This document shows positions 1 to 7,284 of a stretch of 64,000 nt of DNA, in pieces. The stretch is from Pedobacter caeni (GTDB lineage Bacteria; Bacteroidota; Bacteroidia; Sphingobacteriales; Sphingobacteriaceae), in contig NZ_FQUQ01000001.1 in assembly GCF_900129215.1 (NCBI RefSeq), positions 682,001-746,000 of the forward strand, read 5' to 3'. Position 1 is the stretch's first letter; the number at the start of each line of letters is the position of its first letter. The notes below the pieces were generated by a model, which had not been told where the DNA came from, ran no database searches, and saw only the letters and a list, made by a program, of their open reading frames with translations. A program made the translations under genes and the position numbers.

Positions 1-163
1 TTGAAACATTCATGAAAAATAATTCTTCAGTGGTTAACTTATGAAATTGAGTCCCCCAACGATTTGAATTGAGTAGATTCTGATAACCATTATTTGAAGC
101 TTTTTCTATTTTATTGAACAATTCTTCAAGAGAAGACTCTATAGATTCGAAACTTTGGTGCAT
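1..163 (-). CDS. Partial unknown ORF running off the left edge
   Basis: An ATG at 163 on the minus strand opens a frame with no stop for 54 codons to the window edge. The peptide begins MHQSFESIESSLEELFNKIEKA and is hydrophilic and probably helical. It starts 13 nt after the stop of the DUF6266 gene and on the same strand, so the two are probably co-transcribed. I do not recognise the family. Its position directly after a protein with a long unique C-terminus would fit a partner or immunity gene, but that is only an inference from gene order. Confidence 0.4.
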   Translation of the reverse strand, partial: MHQSFESIESSLEELFNKIEKASNNGYQNLLNSNRWGTQFHKLTTEELFFMNVS

Positions 164-176
164 CAACAAATACGTT

Positions 177-1283
177 TTAATTGTGTTTGATCAGATCCCA
201 TTCAGATGTCAAAATTGCAAACCGGCATTCATCGATCCATTTATCGTTTAAGAATGTATTTTTCATAAAATAAGCTTCCTGCCTGAATCGGAGGCTAGTA
301 AGTAAATGAATTGCATCCTGATCTGTAGCATTCACATTTTTTGTAATTTTGCTGACTTTCATTTTTTCAAACAGAAAAGACAGCATTGCAGTAAAGGTTT
401 CCTTTGCGTATTCACTTTGGTTTTGAATAGGGGAGTTGAAGATTCCTGATTCTGAGATCTGAGCTGTATCCTGATTGAGCTTAATGGCATAATCGGCCAA
501 AATCTCATCGTTAGACCTGTTTTTAACTACATATTGACTCCATTCTCCAGGTGCCGAAAGTGGATTTTCCTGCTGTTCAACCAGGAATTCAAGCGGGCTT
601 TCTTTACTTTTCAATGTATTGTTGCTTGTAGTTTTTGCGCTGTTGTTCAAGTTCAGAGAACCCACATGTACGCTATTAGAGACCGCTTTTCCATCGTCTT
701 TAACGAAAGAGATATAGGCTTCCATACGTTCATTTATATGTTCAGAACTGATTACAACTACATCTTTCCCTTCAACCCTTTTTGCACCGCTTAGTTGATA
801 AAAAGTCTCTTTTATATCAGGAAAATAGATCACCAGCATGGTGCGGTCAGTATGATACTCACTTACCGGACTGGCCGATATTTCCCAGTTAAAGGTGATT
901 TTCTCCTCTGCCTGACTGATCGAAGGTTTAACCGCCACAGGAAGTGTTCCCATGCTCATTAATACTTTGCTGTAGTCCAGACTGATATTTGGATATACTC
1001 CCTGAAGTGCATTCTTTTTATTGTAAGAAACCGCTTCATTGTATTCATTTCTGTCCGTTCCGGCAACCGCAAGACGGAATCCTACTCTGATTGCTTGTAG
1101 GGAAGGCTTGAGGATTTCATTGACCACCGTCATCTTCTGGCAATTGGCTTTCCTTGCCGGCGTAAGTGGTTTAGTGCTTTTGCCTATCATTCTGATGACA
1201 TATTTACCTTTTAAGGTATAGCCGACCAAATTGCCGACTCTGCCATGGAATCCACCAAATAAGCCATTTAGTAATTTTCCCAT
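177..1283 (-). CDS. DUF6266 family protein with long C-terminal extension
   Basis: 368 residues. The N-terminus (GGFHGRVGNLVGYTLKGKYVIRM, about residues 10-33) is the Gly-rich signature of DUF6266, a Bacteroidota family of unknown function whose members are, as I recall, about 200-215 residues. Residues 1 to about 212 match that pattern, including a proline-rich beta segment (SPVSEYHTDRTMLVIYF). About 155 further residues follow, beginning with an Asn/Thr/Lys/Ser-rich linker and ending in a mixed helical region (residues about 290-368) that I do not recognise. There is no signal peptide or membrane segment. A second minus-strand frame starts 13 nt downstream. The length is odd for the family and suggests a fused second domain. 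Confidence 0.75.
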   Translation of the reverse strand: MGKLLNGLFGGFHGRVGNLVGYTLKGKYVIRMIGKSTKPLTPARKANCQKMTVVNEILKPSLQAIRVGFRLAVAGTDRNEYNEAVSYNKKNALQGVYPNISLDYSKVLMSMGTLPVAVKPSISQAEEKITFNWEISASPVSEYHTDRTMLVIYFPDIKETFYQLSGAKRVEGKDVVVISSEHINERMEAYISFVKDDGKAVSNSVHVGSLNLNNSAKTTSNNTLKSKESPLEFLVEQQENPLSAPGEWSQYVVKNRSNDEILADYAIKLNQDTAQISESGIFNSPIQNQSEYAKETFTAMLSFLFEKMKVSKITKNVNATDQDAIHLLTSLRFRQEAYFMKNTFLNDKWIDECRFAILTSEWDLIKHN

Positions 1284-1695
1284 TTTTATTTTTTTTAATT
1301 ATGTGGTTTAATTGATTAAAAACAAGTTACGAAATATTTTTCATATCGTATTAATATACGTTCACATAAAATTAACTATCGTTTGATAACAAAAACGTCG
1401 TTGAAAGGCCTTCAGGACCAATCATGGACCTATCAACCCCCTATTAAAAGTTAAATAATAGTCAATTGAAAGGGAACAGATATTCAAAGCATCTCAAAAG
1501 GATCTAATCAGAACCCGTTTATGAACCCAAATTCAACCGGATTACGTTAATTATTAATTAATAAGTTTGTTTTTATATTTAAAATTAAATAGATTAGCCT
1601 TAACAATAAGTATTTGAAAGAGTCTTACGTATACCATTATCTGACACCATGGCCTAAGACAGTAGAATACCTTAATGTCTAATATATAGATGTGC
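1284..1695. other. Intergenic region without a recognised gene
   Basis: About 410 nt of AT-rich sequence upstream of the minus-strand DUF6266 gene and before the promoter at 1696. I see no coding frame with plausible composition, no repeats matching elsewhere in the window and no clear terminator. A run of T and A directly before the DUF6266 ATG is typical of Bacteroidota translation starts. Confidence 0.4.
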
Positions 1696-1703
1696 TATAT
1701 TTG
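1696..1703 (+). promoter_or_regulatory. Predicted -7 promoter element
   Basis: TATATTTG matches the Bacteroidota -7 consensus TAnnTTTG at every fixed position. Transcription would begin near 1708, just ahead of a long inverted repeat (1720-1797) and the small genes up to the RadC-like gene. Confidence 0.5.
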
Positions 1704-1719
1704 CGCGTCCAAAAAATAG

Positions 1720-1797
1720 ATGTGAGGACTGCTGTAATTCCAGGCCGTGTAAGGTGTCAGAAACTTTAAAGGTATACGTGGTTGGCAGTCCTCACAT
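1720..1797 (+). ncRNA. Long hairpin leader, possible structured RNA
   Basis: ATGTGAGGACTGC (1720-1732) is perfectly complementary to GCAGTCCTCACAT (1785-1797), giving a 13-bp stem closed over 52 nt. Inside it, CGTGTA (1746-1751) can pair with TATACG (1773-1778) with one G-U pair, so the element folds as a nested hairpin. It begins about 12 nt after a predicted transcription start and ends before the next coding frames. No T-tract follows, so it is not a simple terminator. It could be a leader controlling the downstream genes or a free small RNA. Confidence 0.35.
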
Positions 1798-1833
1798 TTA
1801 TTCGTGATTACTTCTGCAAGGCTCATTAAAATT

Positions 1834-1989
1834 ATGAGTCATGAAATCAAGAAACAGCACGACAGCCCCAATCTTATTTATAGACCTATCGGGTTTATTA
1901 AGCAAAGAACCTGGAATCAAATTCCCACCTCCCGTCTGACAGGTAAAATCATACGCTCCATATCCCCAGAACATTGGATTTACTATTAA
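1834..1989 (+). CDS. Possible small protein, 51 aa
   Basis: ATG at 1834, in a frame also open from a GTG at 1804. The product (MSHEIKKQHDSPNLIYRPIGF...) is basic and polar and I do not recognise it. It follows the predicted promoter and hairpin leader and lies 11 nt before the next ATG (2001), so it could be the first gene of a small operon with the 93-aa and RadC-like genes. Coding status is uncertain because of its size. Confidence 0.25.
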   Translation: MSHEIKKQHDSPNLIYRPIGFIKQRTWNQIPTSRLTGKIIRSISPEHWIYY

Positions 1990-2000
1990 AACGTACCGGC

Positions 2001-2282
2001 ATGATCAGAATAGAAAAAGAAAAAATAATAATTGAAATAGACCACCTCGAAAATTATGAACATGAGTTCATTGAAGACTTACAGTTTGACCTGATTCAAC
2101 TGATGAACTGCGTCCATATTTTAAAAGTTGTCCATGAACCTGATTTGATCGTGAACAGTTCTTTGCTGAGCATTGCGCTGTTACAAAGGGCTTTGATGCC
2201 TTCTGTATGTCAAATGAAACAAATTTATCCGTTCCCGGGTACTGACCCAAATCAAACAGAAAATGAGGAAGAAACTATATAA
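2001..2282 (+). CDS. Small acidic protein of unknown function, 93 aa
   Basis: ATG at 2001 preferred over an upstream TTG at 1974, which would overlap the preceding frame. The protein starts MIRIEKEKIIIEIDHLENYEHEFIEDLQ, predicted as a beta strand then an amphipathic acidic helix, and contains a central hydrophobic helix (SSLLSIALLQRAL). There is no signal peptide or lipobox. Its last 20 nt overlap the start of the RadC-like gene, so the two are probably translationally coupled and may act together. The family is not recognised. Confidence 0.5.
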   Translation: MIRIEKEKIIIEIDHLENYEHEFIEDLQFDLIQLMNCVHILKVVHEPDLIVNSSLLSIALLQRALMPSVCQMKQIYPFPGTDPNQTENEEETI

Positions 2283-2718
2283 TGTATCTCAGATTGAGTT
2301 GATGTATAAACCAAAAGTAAAGGCCTGCGACCGCCCTGTGATCAAAGATGTGGAAGATGTATATGGGATTTTTATGCAATGCTGGGATCAGGGGAAAATT
2401 GAACTGATTGAAGAGTTTAAAATGATCCTGCTTGACAAGGGGAGCACAGTATTGGGAGTCATCAACATTTCCAGTGGTGGGATGAACGCTGTAACTGCTG
2501 ATCATAAAGTGGTCGTTACTGCAGCCATGCTCGGAAAAGCGAGCGGGATTATTCTGGCCCATAACCATCCAAGTGCGAGGTTAACTCCAAGCGAGCAGGA
2601 TATCGCATTAACAAATAGAATAAAAGTGGCTGCAGGTTCCATGGATATCGCCGTAGTAGACCATTTGATTGTGAATCCTGCTGGGTATTATAGTTTTGCC
2701 AATAAAGGCTTATTGTAA
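2263..2718 (+). CDS. RadC-like JAB (MPN+) domain protein
   Basis: 151 residues covering a complete RadC-type JAB/MPN+ domain. The metal-binding JAMM motif is intact: H100-x-H102-P followed by S110 and D113 (HNHPSARLTPSEQD), with the upstream glutamate in the EEFKMILLD segment. RadC-family proteins fold like JAMM isopeptidases; their role is not firmly established. Here the helix-hairpin-helix region found before the JAB domain in full-length RadC is missing, as in many short copies carried by mobile or accessory DNA. It overlaps the 93-aa gene by 20 nt. An alternative start is the Met in MYKPKVKAC, near residue 14. Confidence 0.85.
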   Translation: MRKKLYNVSQIELMYKPKVKACDRPVIKDVEDVYGIFMQCWDQGKIELIEEFKMILLDKGSTVLGVINISSGGMNAVTADHKVVVTAAMLGKASGIILAHNHPSARLTPSEQDIALTNRIKVAAGSMDIAVVDHLIVNPAGYYSFANKGLL

Positions 2719-2865
2719 GCGGCCTGGTATTTTGTGCTATTCTACAGTCGTTATTTTTCAGGTTGTATAATAACACAAAATATCGAAATTAAATTCAATA
2801 AAATATATTTTGATTATTTTATTTAATTATTGGTTAAATAATGAAATTTTAAATAGCTTTGGATT

Positions 2866-3312
2866 ATGAACAACAAGCGATACATTTTGATTTCAGAACC
2901 TGGCTTAAAGAGATTCACATTTCAAAGCATTGGTGTTAAAGGCGAAGTCATAAAAGCCATTGAATATACACCTGTTGAAGTAAGTGGTTTAAAATTGTAT
3001 AATCTTGGGTTTGGAGATCTGAACAAGCTGTATGATGGATTCGATGATCTGTCTATCACCAATAATGGCGATCGGGACAAAATATTATCAACGGTTGCTT
3101 TTAGTGTGATGGCTTTTACCGATCATTTTCCAGGAGCCCTGGTTTATGCTGAAGGAAGTACTTTGGCAAGGACCCGGTTATATCAAATGGCGTTAAGAGC
3201 CAATATGGAAGAGATCAGTAAAACGCTGAGCGTGTTTGGTTTGTTAAATGGCGTCTGGTTTTTATTTAAAGAAAATGTGAACTACGAGGCTTTTATGGTG
3301 TTACGTAAATAA
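2866..3312 (+). CDS. DUF6934 family protein
   Basis: 148 residues resembling DUF6934, a Bacteroidota-specific family of unknown function. Family-like features are the GFGDLN segment (residues 48-53), the NNGDRDKILSTVAFSV block, and PGALVYAEGSTLARTRLYQMAL, where a strand leads into an Arg-rich helix. The C-terminal part (NVNYEAFMVLRK) is also typical. There is no signal peptide or membrane span, so it is probably cytoplasmic. Only 7 nt separate it from the next gene, so the pair is probably an operon. In my experience DUF6934 genes are usually followed by a small partner, as here, which could suggest a toxin-antitoxin-like pair; this is unproven. Confidence 0.7.
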   Translation: MNNKRYILISEPGLKRFTFQSIGVKGEVIKAIEYTPVEVSGLKLYNLGFGDLNKLYDGFDDLSITNNGDRDKILSTVAFSVMAFTDHFPGALVYAEGSTLARTRLYQMALRANMEEISKTLSVFGLLNGVWFLFKENVNYEAFMVLRK

Positions 3313-3319
3313 TAAATAT

Positions 3320-3538
3320 ATGGAAAAGGAAAAAACAGTAAAAACTCAATTAGAGTGTGTGGCATTTGATTCCCCTGAGGGTATCGTTTTTGCCAATCTT
3401 AAAGATCGTAGTAATGATCCTTATATCGTTAAAAAAGTGAACAAGGCAACTGAAACCCTTAAAAGAGTTGGCTTTCCTGCTGAACTGCTTAGGATTCAGG
3501 CTGAACGTATGAAACAAGGTAACGTAAAAATGGGTTAA
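3320..3538 (+). CDS. Small partner protein downstream of DUF6934
   Basis: 72 residues, lysine-rich, starting MEKEKTVKTQLECVAFDSPEG. It has a short N-terminal beta region and a C-terminal amphipathic helix (NKATETLKRVGFPAELLRIQAERMKQ). It begins 7 nt after the DUF6934 stop and ends just before a hairpin terminator, so it closes a two-gene unit. I do not recognise the family; the genomic pairing is the main clue to its role. Confidence 0.6.
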   Translation: MEKEKTVKTQLECVAFDSPEGIVFANLKDRSNDPYIVKKVNKATETLKRVGFPAELLRIQAERMKQGNVKMG

Positions 3539-3549
3539 AAACCAATTAG

Positions 3550-3592
3550 ATACGATGCCCGGCAGTTCCGAACAGGAATTTGGGCATCGTAT
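3550..3592. terminator. Bidirectional hairpin between convergent genes
   Basis: ATACGATGCCC (3550-3560) pairs perfectly with GGGCATCGTAT (3582-3592), and TTCC/GGAA can pair inside the loop. It sits between the stop of the plus-strand 72-aa gene and the stop of the minus-strand MFS gene, where a shared terminator is expected. No long T-run follows. Confidence 0.6.
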
Positions 3593-3602
3593 TTATTATG
3601 GA

Positions 3603-4793
3603 TTACACCTGCTCACAAATAGCCGGAGACACATTTGGTTCTTTAACTGTGCCTTCTTCTGTTTTAGATTGTTGAGACAATTTGATAAAGCTAATGATTA
3701 AGGTTAAGCTAAGTAACCCGATGCTCATCCAGACAATCTGGTGAATGCCATAGTGGGCGATCACAAAACCTCCCAGAAAAGCACCCAGTGATATTCCAAT
3801 ATTGTAACAAGTGGTTAACAGGCTGTTTACAAATTCCAGTGCACTATGGGGTACCGCATGTGTGGTACGTATATTGGGAACCAAAAAGCCACCGGTGTGT
3901 ATTAATCCCCAGATGGACAGGATAATGACCATAGGAGCAAAAGCATCCCCATAATAATAGGCAAGTACCTGAGTTGAAATCAAGAGAACCAGAAACCATC
4001 TGCTGGCCAGGGTAATGTTTTTACTTAAGGCAATACCTGTCAGCCAGTTTCCTAAGATTCCCATAACACCAAACAAAAGCAGCATCATACTGATTTGAAC
4101 GCCGTTCATATGGGTGATCTTTTCCAGGTAACCTGCAAGATAACTATAACTTGAAAACATTGCAGCAAGCGTAAGAACGGTGGAAAGAAGATGGACCCAG
4201 AGCTGTGGATCCCGTAATACAAAAAATTGATTTTTTGATGATTTCTCCTTACTAGCCGGCATATTAGGGACAAAAAATGCCAGGCCTAAAAAGGCGATCA
4301 GACTGATAAAGCTGGCCAGGAAAAACGATGCCTGCCAGTTATTAAAGAATTCGACCGCATAAGTGGTGATCGGAACACCCAGTACCGTGGCCAGACTAAG
4401 GCCGGTCATGACGATGGACACCGCCTTGGCACCTCCTTGTTTAAATGCTACAGCCAGTGAGATGTTCCAAAATAAAGGATGCAAAAATGCAGGTAAGATC
4501 CTGGCTATCATTAATATGGTGAAATTGGGCGCAAAAGCCGAAATCACGTTTGACAAGACAAATACTGATAATACCAGGCATAACAAAAATTTGCGGTTAA
4601 TTTTGGCAGTAAGTGCCGTTAAAAAAGGGGAGGAGATGGCAACAGTGAGGGCAAAAGCACTGAGCAGCCAACCAGCGGTATCAATGGACACCTGAAATTC
4701 TCTACTGATCGTAGGCAGGATTCCAATGACACCAAATTCGGTAGTAATGATGCCAAAAGCACCTAGAGCCAAAATGTAAATCGATTTCTTCAT
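3603..4793 (-). CDS. MFS transporter, AraJ/sugar-efflux type
   Basis: 396 residues with twelve predicted membrane helices, beginning at once with ILALGAFGIITTEFGVIGILPTIS. The first helix carries the T-E-F pattern of the DHA1 drug or arabinose/sugar efflux group (AraJ, SotB, chloramphenicol exporters). A basic loop (KINRKF) follows helix 2. It lies in the inner membrane and probably exports a small hydrophobic or sugar-like compound. It is divergent from an AraC regulator; the 144-bp gap holds a near-perfect palindrome at 4881-4902, so regulation by that neighbour is likely. The substrate cannot be read from sequence. Confidence 0.85.
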   Translation of the reverse strand: MKKSIYILALGAFGIITTEFGVIGILPTISREFQVSIDTAGWLLSAFALTVAISSPFLTALTAKINRKFLLCLVLSVFVLSNVISAFAPNFTILMIARILPAFLHPLFWNISLAVAFKQGGAKAVSIVMTGLSLATVLGVPITTYAVEFFNNWQASFFLASFISLIAFLGLAFFVPNMPASKEKSSKNQFFVLRDPQLWVHLLSTVLTLAAMFSSYSYLAGYLEKITHMNGVQISMMLLLFGVMGILGNWLTGIALSKNITLASRWFLVLLISTQVLAYYYGDAFAPMVIILSIWGLIHTGGFLVPNIRTTHAVPHSALEFVNSLLTTCYNIGISLGAFLGGFVIAHYGIHQIVWMSIGLLSLTLIISFIKLSQQSKTEEGTVKEPNVSPAICEQV

Positions 4794-4880
4794 CGGGTAT
4801 ATATGTTATTTAGTGGTGGTAAAACCAGCATGAGGATATGATGGTTTCATTTATCAATATAGTTTGACTTCACAAAAATG

Positions 4881-4902
4881 GACAGAATAATCTTATTTTG
4901 TC
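4881..4902. promoter_or_regulatory. Palindromic operator candidate between MFS and AraC genes
   Basis: GACAGAATAA (4881-4890) and TTATTTTGTC (4893-4902) form an inverted repeat with one mismatch and a 2-nt centre. It lies 36 bp before the AraC start and 88 bp before the MFS start, positioned to serve both divergent promoters. Confidence 0.4.
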
Positions 4903-4925
4903 AGTACATTTCAATGAAAAAACAG

Positions 4926-4933
4926 TAGATTTG
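4926..4933 (+). promoter_or_regulatory. -7 element of the AraC gene, giving a near-leaderless mRNA
   Basis: TAGATTTG fits TAnnTTTG exactly. Its final G is only 5 nt before the ATG at 4938, so transcription would start at or within a few nt of the start codon. Confidence 0.45.
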
Positions 4934-4937
4934 CTTT

Positions 4938-5780
4938 ATGGTAAGAGAAAATATTGATCGATTGGTAGAGGTGAAATATTTCAGAACGGAAGTATGTCCG
5001 GTAAAGGATTTACAGTTTTCTTTTTTTCAAATGGTTTATGTGATTTCCGGTTCAGGATTTTTAAACATAAATAACAATAAGGTTGATTATCGTGCCGGAT
5101 GTCTGATATTGCTCACACCCAATGACCTCCATGATTTTGAAATCTTAACGACGACGGAGTTTTTATTCATAAAATTTAGCGAACGTTATATCAGAGATTC
5201 CAACTGGAAAAGCATCAATTGTATTGAATGCCTCTTGTACCATTCGTCACATCTGTCTGGCTGCATTCTAAATAATCAATCAGATCAGTTCCTGGTAAAG
5301 TCGGCAGTAGATTCCCTCTTGCATGTGATGAATCATAACGATGCTTATAACGAAGATTTAACCCTGCATTATGTGAATGCGCTGATTGTAATTGCAGCAA
5401 GAAATATATCGAAGATGAGACCTGCGGAGGCTACTGTAAATTCCGATAAGCGACTATTGGCAATCATAGATTATATCCAGGCGAACATCTATGATCCGCA
5501 AAAATTAAAGGCCTCTGTAATCAGTGCAGAATTTGGACTATCTGAAACTTACCTGGGTAGCTACTTTAAAAAACAATGCGGAGAAAGTATTCAGCATTTC
5601 ATTTCAAATTATAGAATCAGATTGATAGAACACCGCTTAAGATTTAGCGACAGACGGATCAACGAGATTGTAAACGAATTTGGTTTCGCGGATGAAAGTC
5701 ACCTGAATAAGTTTTTCAAAAAACGCCACAACATCAGCTTGACGGAGTTCAGAAAAACCGGCGCAGTTTGTACAATCTAA
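4938..5780 (+). CDS. AraC family transcriptional regulator
   Basis: 280 residues. The N-terminal half is a cupin-like ligand-binding domain (VYVISGSGFLNINNNKVDYRAG, then LLTPNDLHDF near residues 56-66). The C-terminal 100 residues are two helix-turn-helix units: ISAEFGLSETYLGSYFKKQCG and INEIVNEFGFADESHLNKFFKKR, the latter matching the AraC signature. It is a cytoplasmic DNA-binding protein that probably senses a small molecule and controls the divergent MFS exporter. The frame between its promoter and the ATG leaves almost no leader. Confidence 0.9.
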   Translation: MVRENIDRLVEVKYFRTEVCPVKDLQFSFFQMVYVISGSGFLNINNNKVDYRAGCLILLTPNDLHDFEILTTTEFLFIKFSERYIRDSNWKSINCIECLLYHSSHLSGCILNNQSDQFLVKSAVDSLLHVMNHNDAYNEDLTLHYVNALIVIAARNISKMRPAEATVNSDKRLLAIIDYIQANIYDPQKLKASVISAEFGLSETYLGSYFKKQCGESIQHFISNYRIRLIEHRLRFSDRRINEIVNEFGFADESHLNKFFKKRHNISLTEFRKTGAVCTI

Positions 5781-5803
5781 GTTGTTATTTATTATTTATC
5801 TGC

Positions 5804-5851
5804 TATCTGATCACCTCCTTTCAAAACTGAAGGCGAATTATTGATCAGATA
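5804..5851. terminator. Hairpin downstream of the AraC gene
   Basis: TATCTGATCA (5804-5813) pairs perfectly with TGATCAGATA (5842-5851) across a 28-nt loop, and CTTTC/GAAGG can pair inside. It begins 24 nt after the AraC stop and precedes the next plus-strand gene, so it is probably a terminator or attenuator rather than an operator. Confidence 0.4.
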
Positions 5852-5942
5852 ACGTATGTTTTTAGCTAAATACCAGTTGAATAGTGGGTTTTTAATGCGG
5901 TAAATTTAAACCGGGAGTTAATATTAAGCCCATATTCATATT

Positions 5943-7274
5943 ATGGATTCAAGAAGACAATTTCTGATAAAAGCATCTTTACTTGCAGGGGGTGGTATCC
6001 TTGCATCCACCATAAATAGTCCGGCATTTGCAATTTTTGACCAGAGGATCATGCCCAGTGACCAGCTCAATATTGGGGTAATTGGCGTAAACGGGATGGG
6101 ATGGTCTAATGTAAATGCGGCATTAAATATACCTGGTGTCAACTTAATTGCTATTTGTGATGTAGACAGGAATGTCATTGATGGTCGGCTTAATGAAATG
6201 AGTAAAAGAAATATAAATACCCGTAAAATAACCATTTATAACGATTACCGGCGGTTGCTGGAAAACAAGGATATAGATGCCATCATCATCGGAACACCAG
6301 ATCATTGGCATGCTTTACAGATGATTCATGCTTGTCAGGCCGGTAAAGATGTGTATGTAGAGAAGCCGGTTGGCAATTCCATTGTAGAGTGTAATCGCAT
6401 GGTAGCTGCGCAGGTAAGGTACAACAAAGTGGTTCAGGCCGGACAGTGGCAGCGAAGCCAGCAACACTTCAGAAATGCGGTAGATTTTATACACTCCGGG
6501 CAACTTGGTAATATCAGGACCGTAAAAGTCTGGTGTTATCAGGGATGGATGAAGCCGGGACCTGTGGTTCCGGATAGTGCTGCTCCGGCAGGAGTAGACT
6601 ATAAACAATGGCTAGGCCCATCGGCCTTGGTCCCTTTTAATAGCAGTCGTTTTCATTTTAATTTTCGCTGGTTCTGGGATTACGCAGGAGGGCTCATGAC
6701 CGATTGGGGAGTCCATCTGATTGATTATGCTTTACTGGGCATGAAAGCTGACCTCCCAAAATCTATCGTAGGGCTGGGTGGACGTTTTGCTTATCCGGAT
6801 CTGTACGAAGAAACGCCTGATACACTCACCACATTGTATGAGTTCGATAAATTCAATATGGTATGGGATTCGGCTATGGGGATAGATAATGGCTCCTATA
6901 ACCGGGATCATGGAATCGCTTATATTGGAAATAACGGTACATTGATCCTGAATCGTGGCGGATGGGAGGTAATTGAAGAAAAGAAAAGTACAAATAAGGT
7001 GTTGAGACCGTTTGAAAAGGCTAGTGATAATGGCTTACAGAAACACATGGAGAATTTTGTTGCAGTGATCAAAAGTCGTAAAATGGAAGATCTTAACTGT
7101 AGCATACAAGCCGGTGCACATGTAGCTACGGTTGCCCAGATGGGTAATATATCTTACCGTAGTGGCCAAAAACTTATATGGGATGCAAATGCGGGGCAGT
7201 TCGAGGATAAAAAGGTCAATAAATTATATCTGGAAAAAGAGTACCATAATGGATATGTGTTGCCAAAAGTATAG
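5943..7274 (+). CDS. Tat-exported Gfo/Idh/MocA family oxidoreductase
   Basis: 443 residues. A twin-arginine signal (SRRQFLIKASLLAGG, residues 3-17) followed by a hydrophobic stretch ending near SPAFA predicts folded export to the periplasm. The NAD(P)-binding Rossmann fold follows (IGVIGVNGMGWSNVNAAL), then the family block IIIGTPDHWHALQMIHACQAGKDVYVEKP, which contains the conserved EKP lysine. The C-terminal alpha/beta domain includes WDYAGGLMTDWGVHLIDYAL. Members oxidise or epimerise sugars and related polyols. Tat-exported members are common in Bacteroidota sugar loci, and the FAD dehydrogenase that follows convergently 10 nt away may act in the same chemistry. The substrate is unknown. 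Confidence 0.9.
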   Translation: MDSRRQFLIKASLLAGGGILASTINSPAFAIFDQRIMPSDQLNIGVIGVNGMGWSNVNAALNIPGVNLIAICDVDRNVIDGRLNEMSKRNINTRKITIYNDYRRLLENKDIDAIIIGTPDHWHALQMIHACQAGKDVYVEKPVGNSIVECNRMVAAQVRYNKVVQAGQWQRSQQHFRNAVDFIHSGQLGNIRTVKVWCYQGWMKPGPVVPDSAAPAGVDYKQWLGPSALVPFNSSRFHFNFRWFWDYAGGLMTDWGVHLIDYALLGMKADLPKSIVGLGGRFAYPDLYEETPDTLTTLYEFDKFNMVWDSAMGIDNGSYNRDHGIAYIGNNGTLILNRGGWEVIEEKKSTNKVLRPFEKASDNGLQKHMENFVAVIKSRKMEDLNCSIQAGAHVATVAQMGNISYRSGQKLIWDANAGQFEDKKVNKLYLEKEYHNGYVLPKV

Positions 7275-7284
7275 TGTATTCAGA

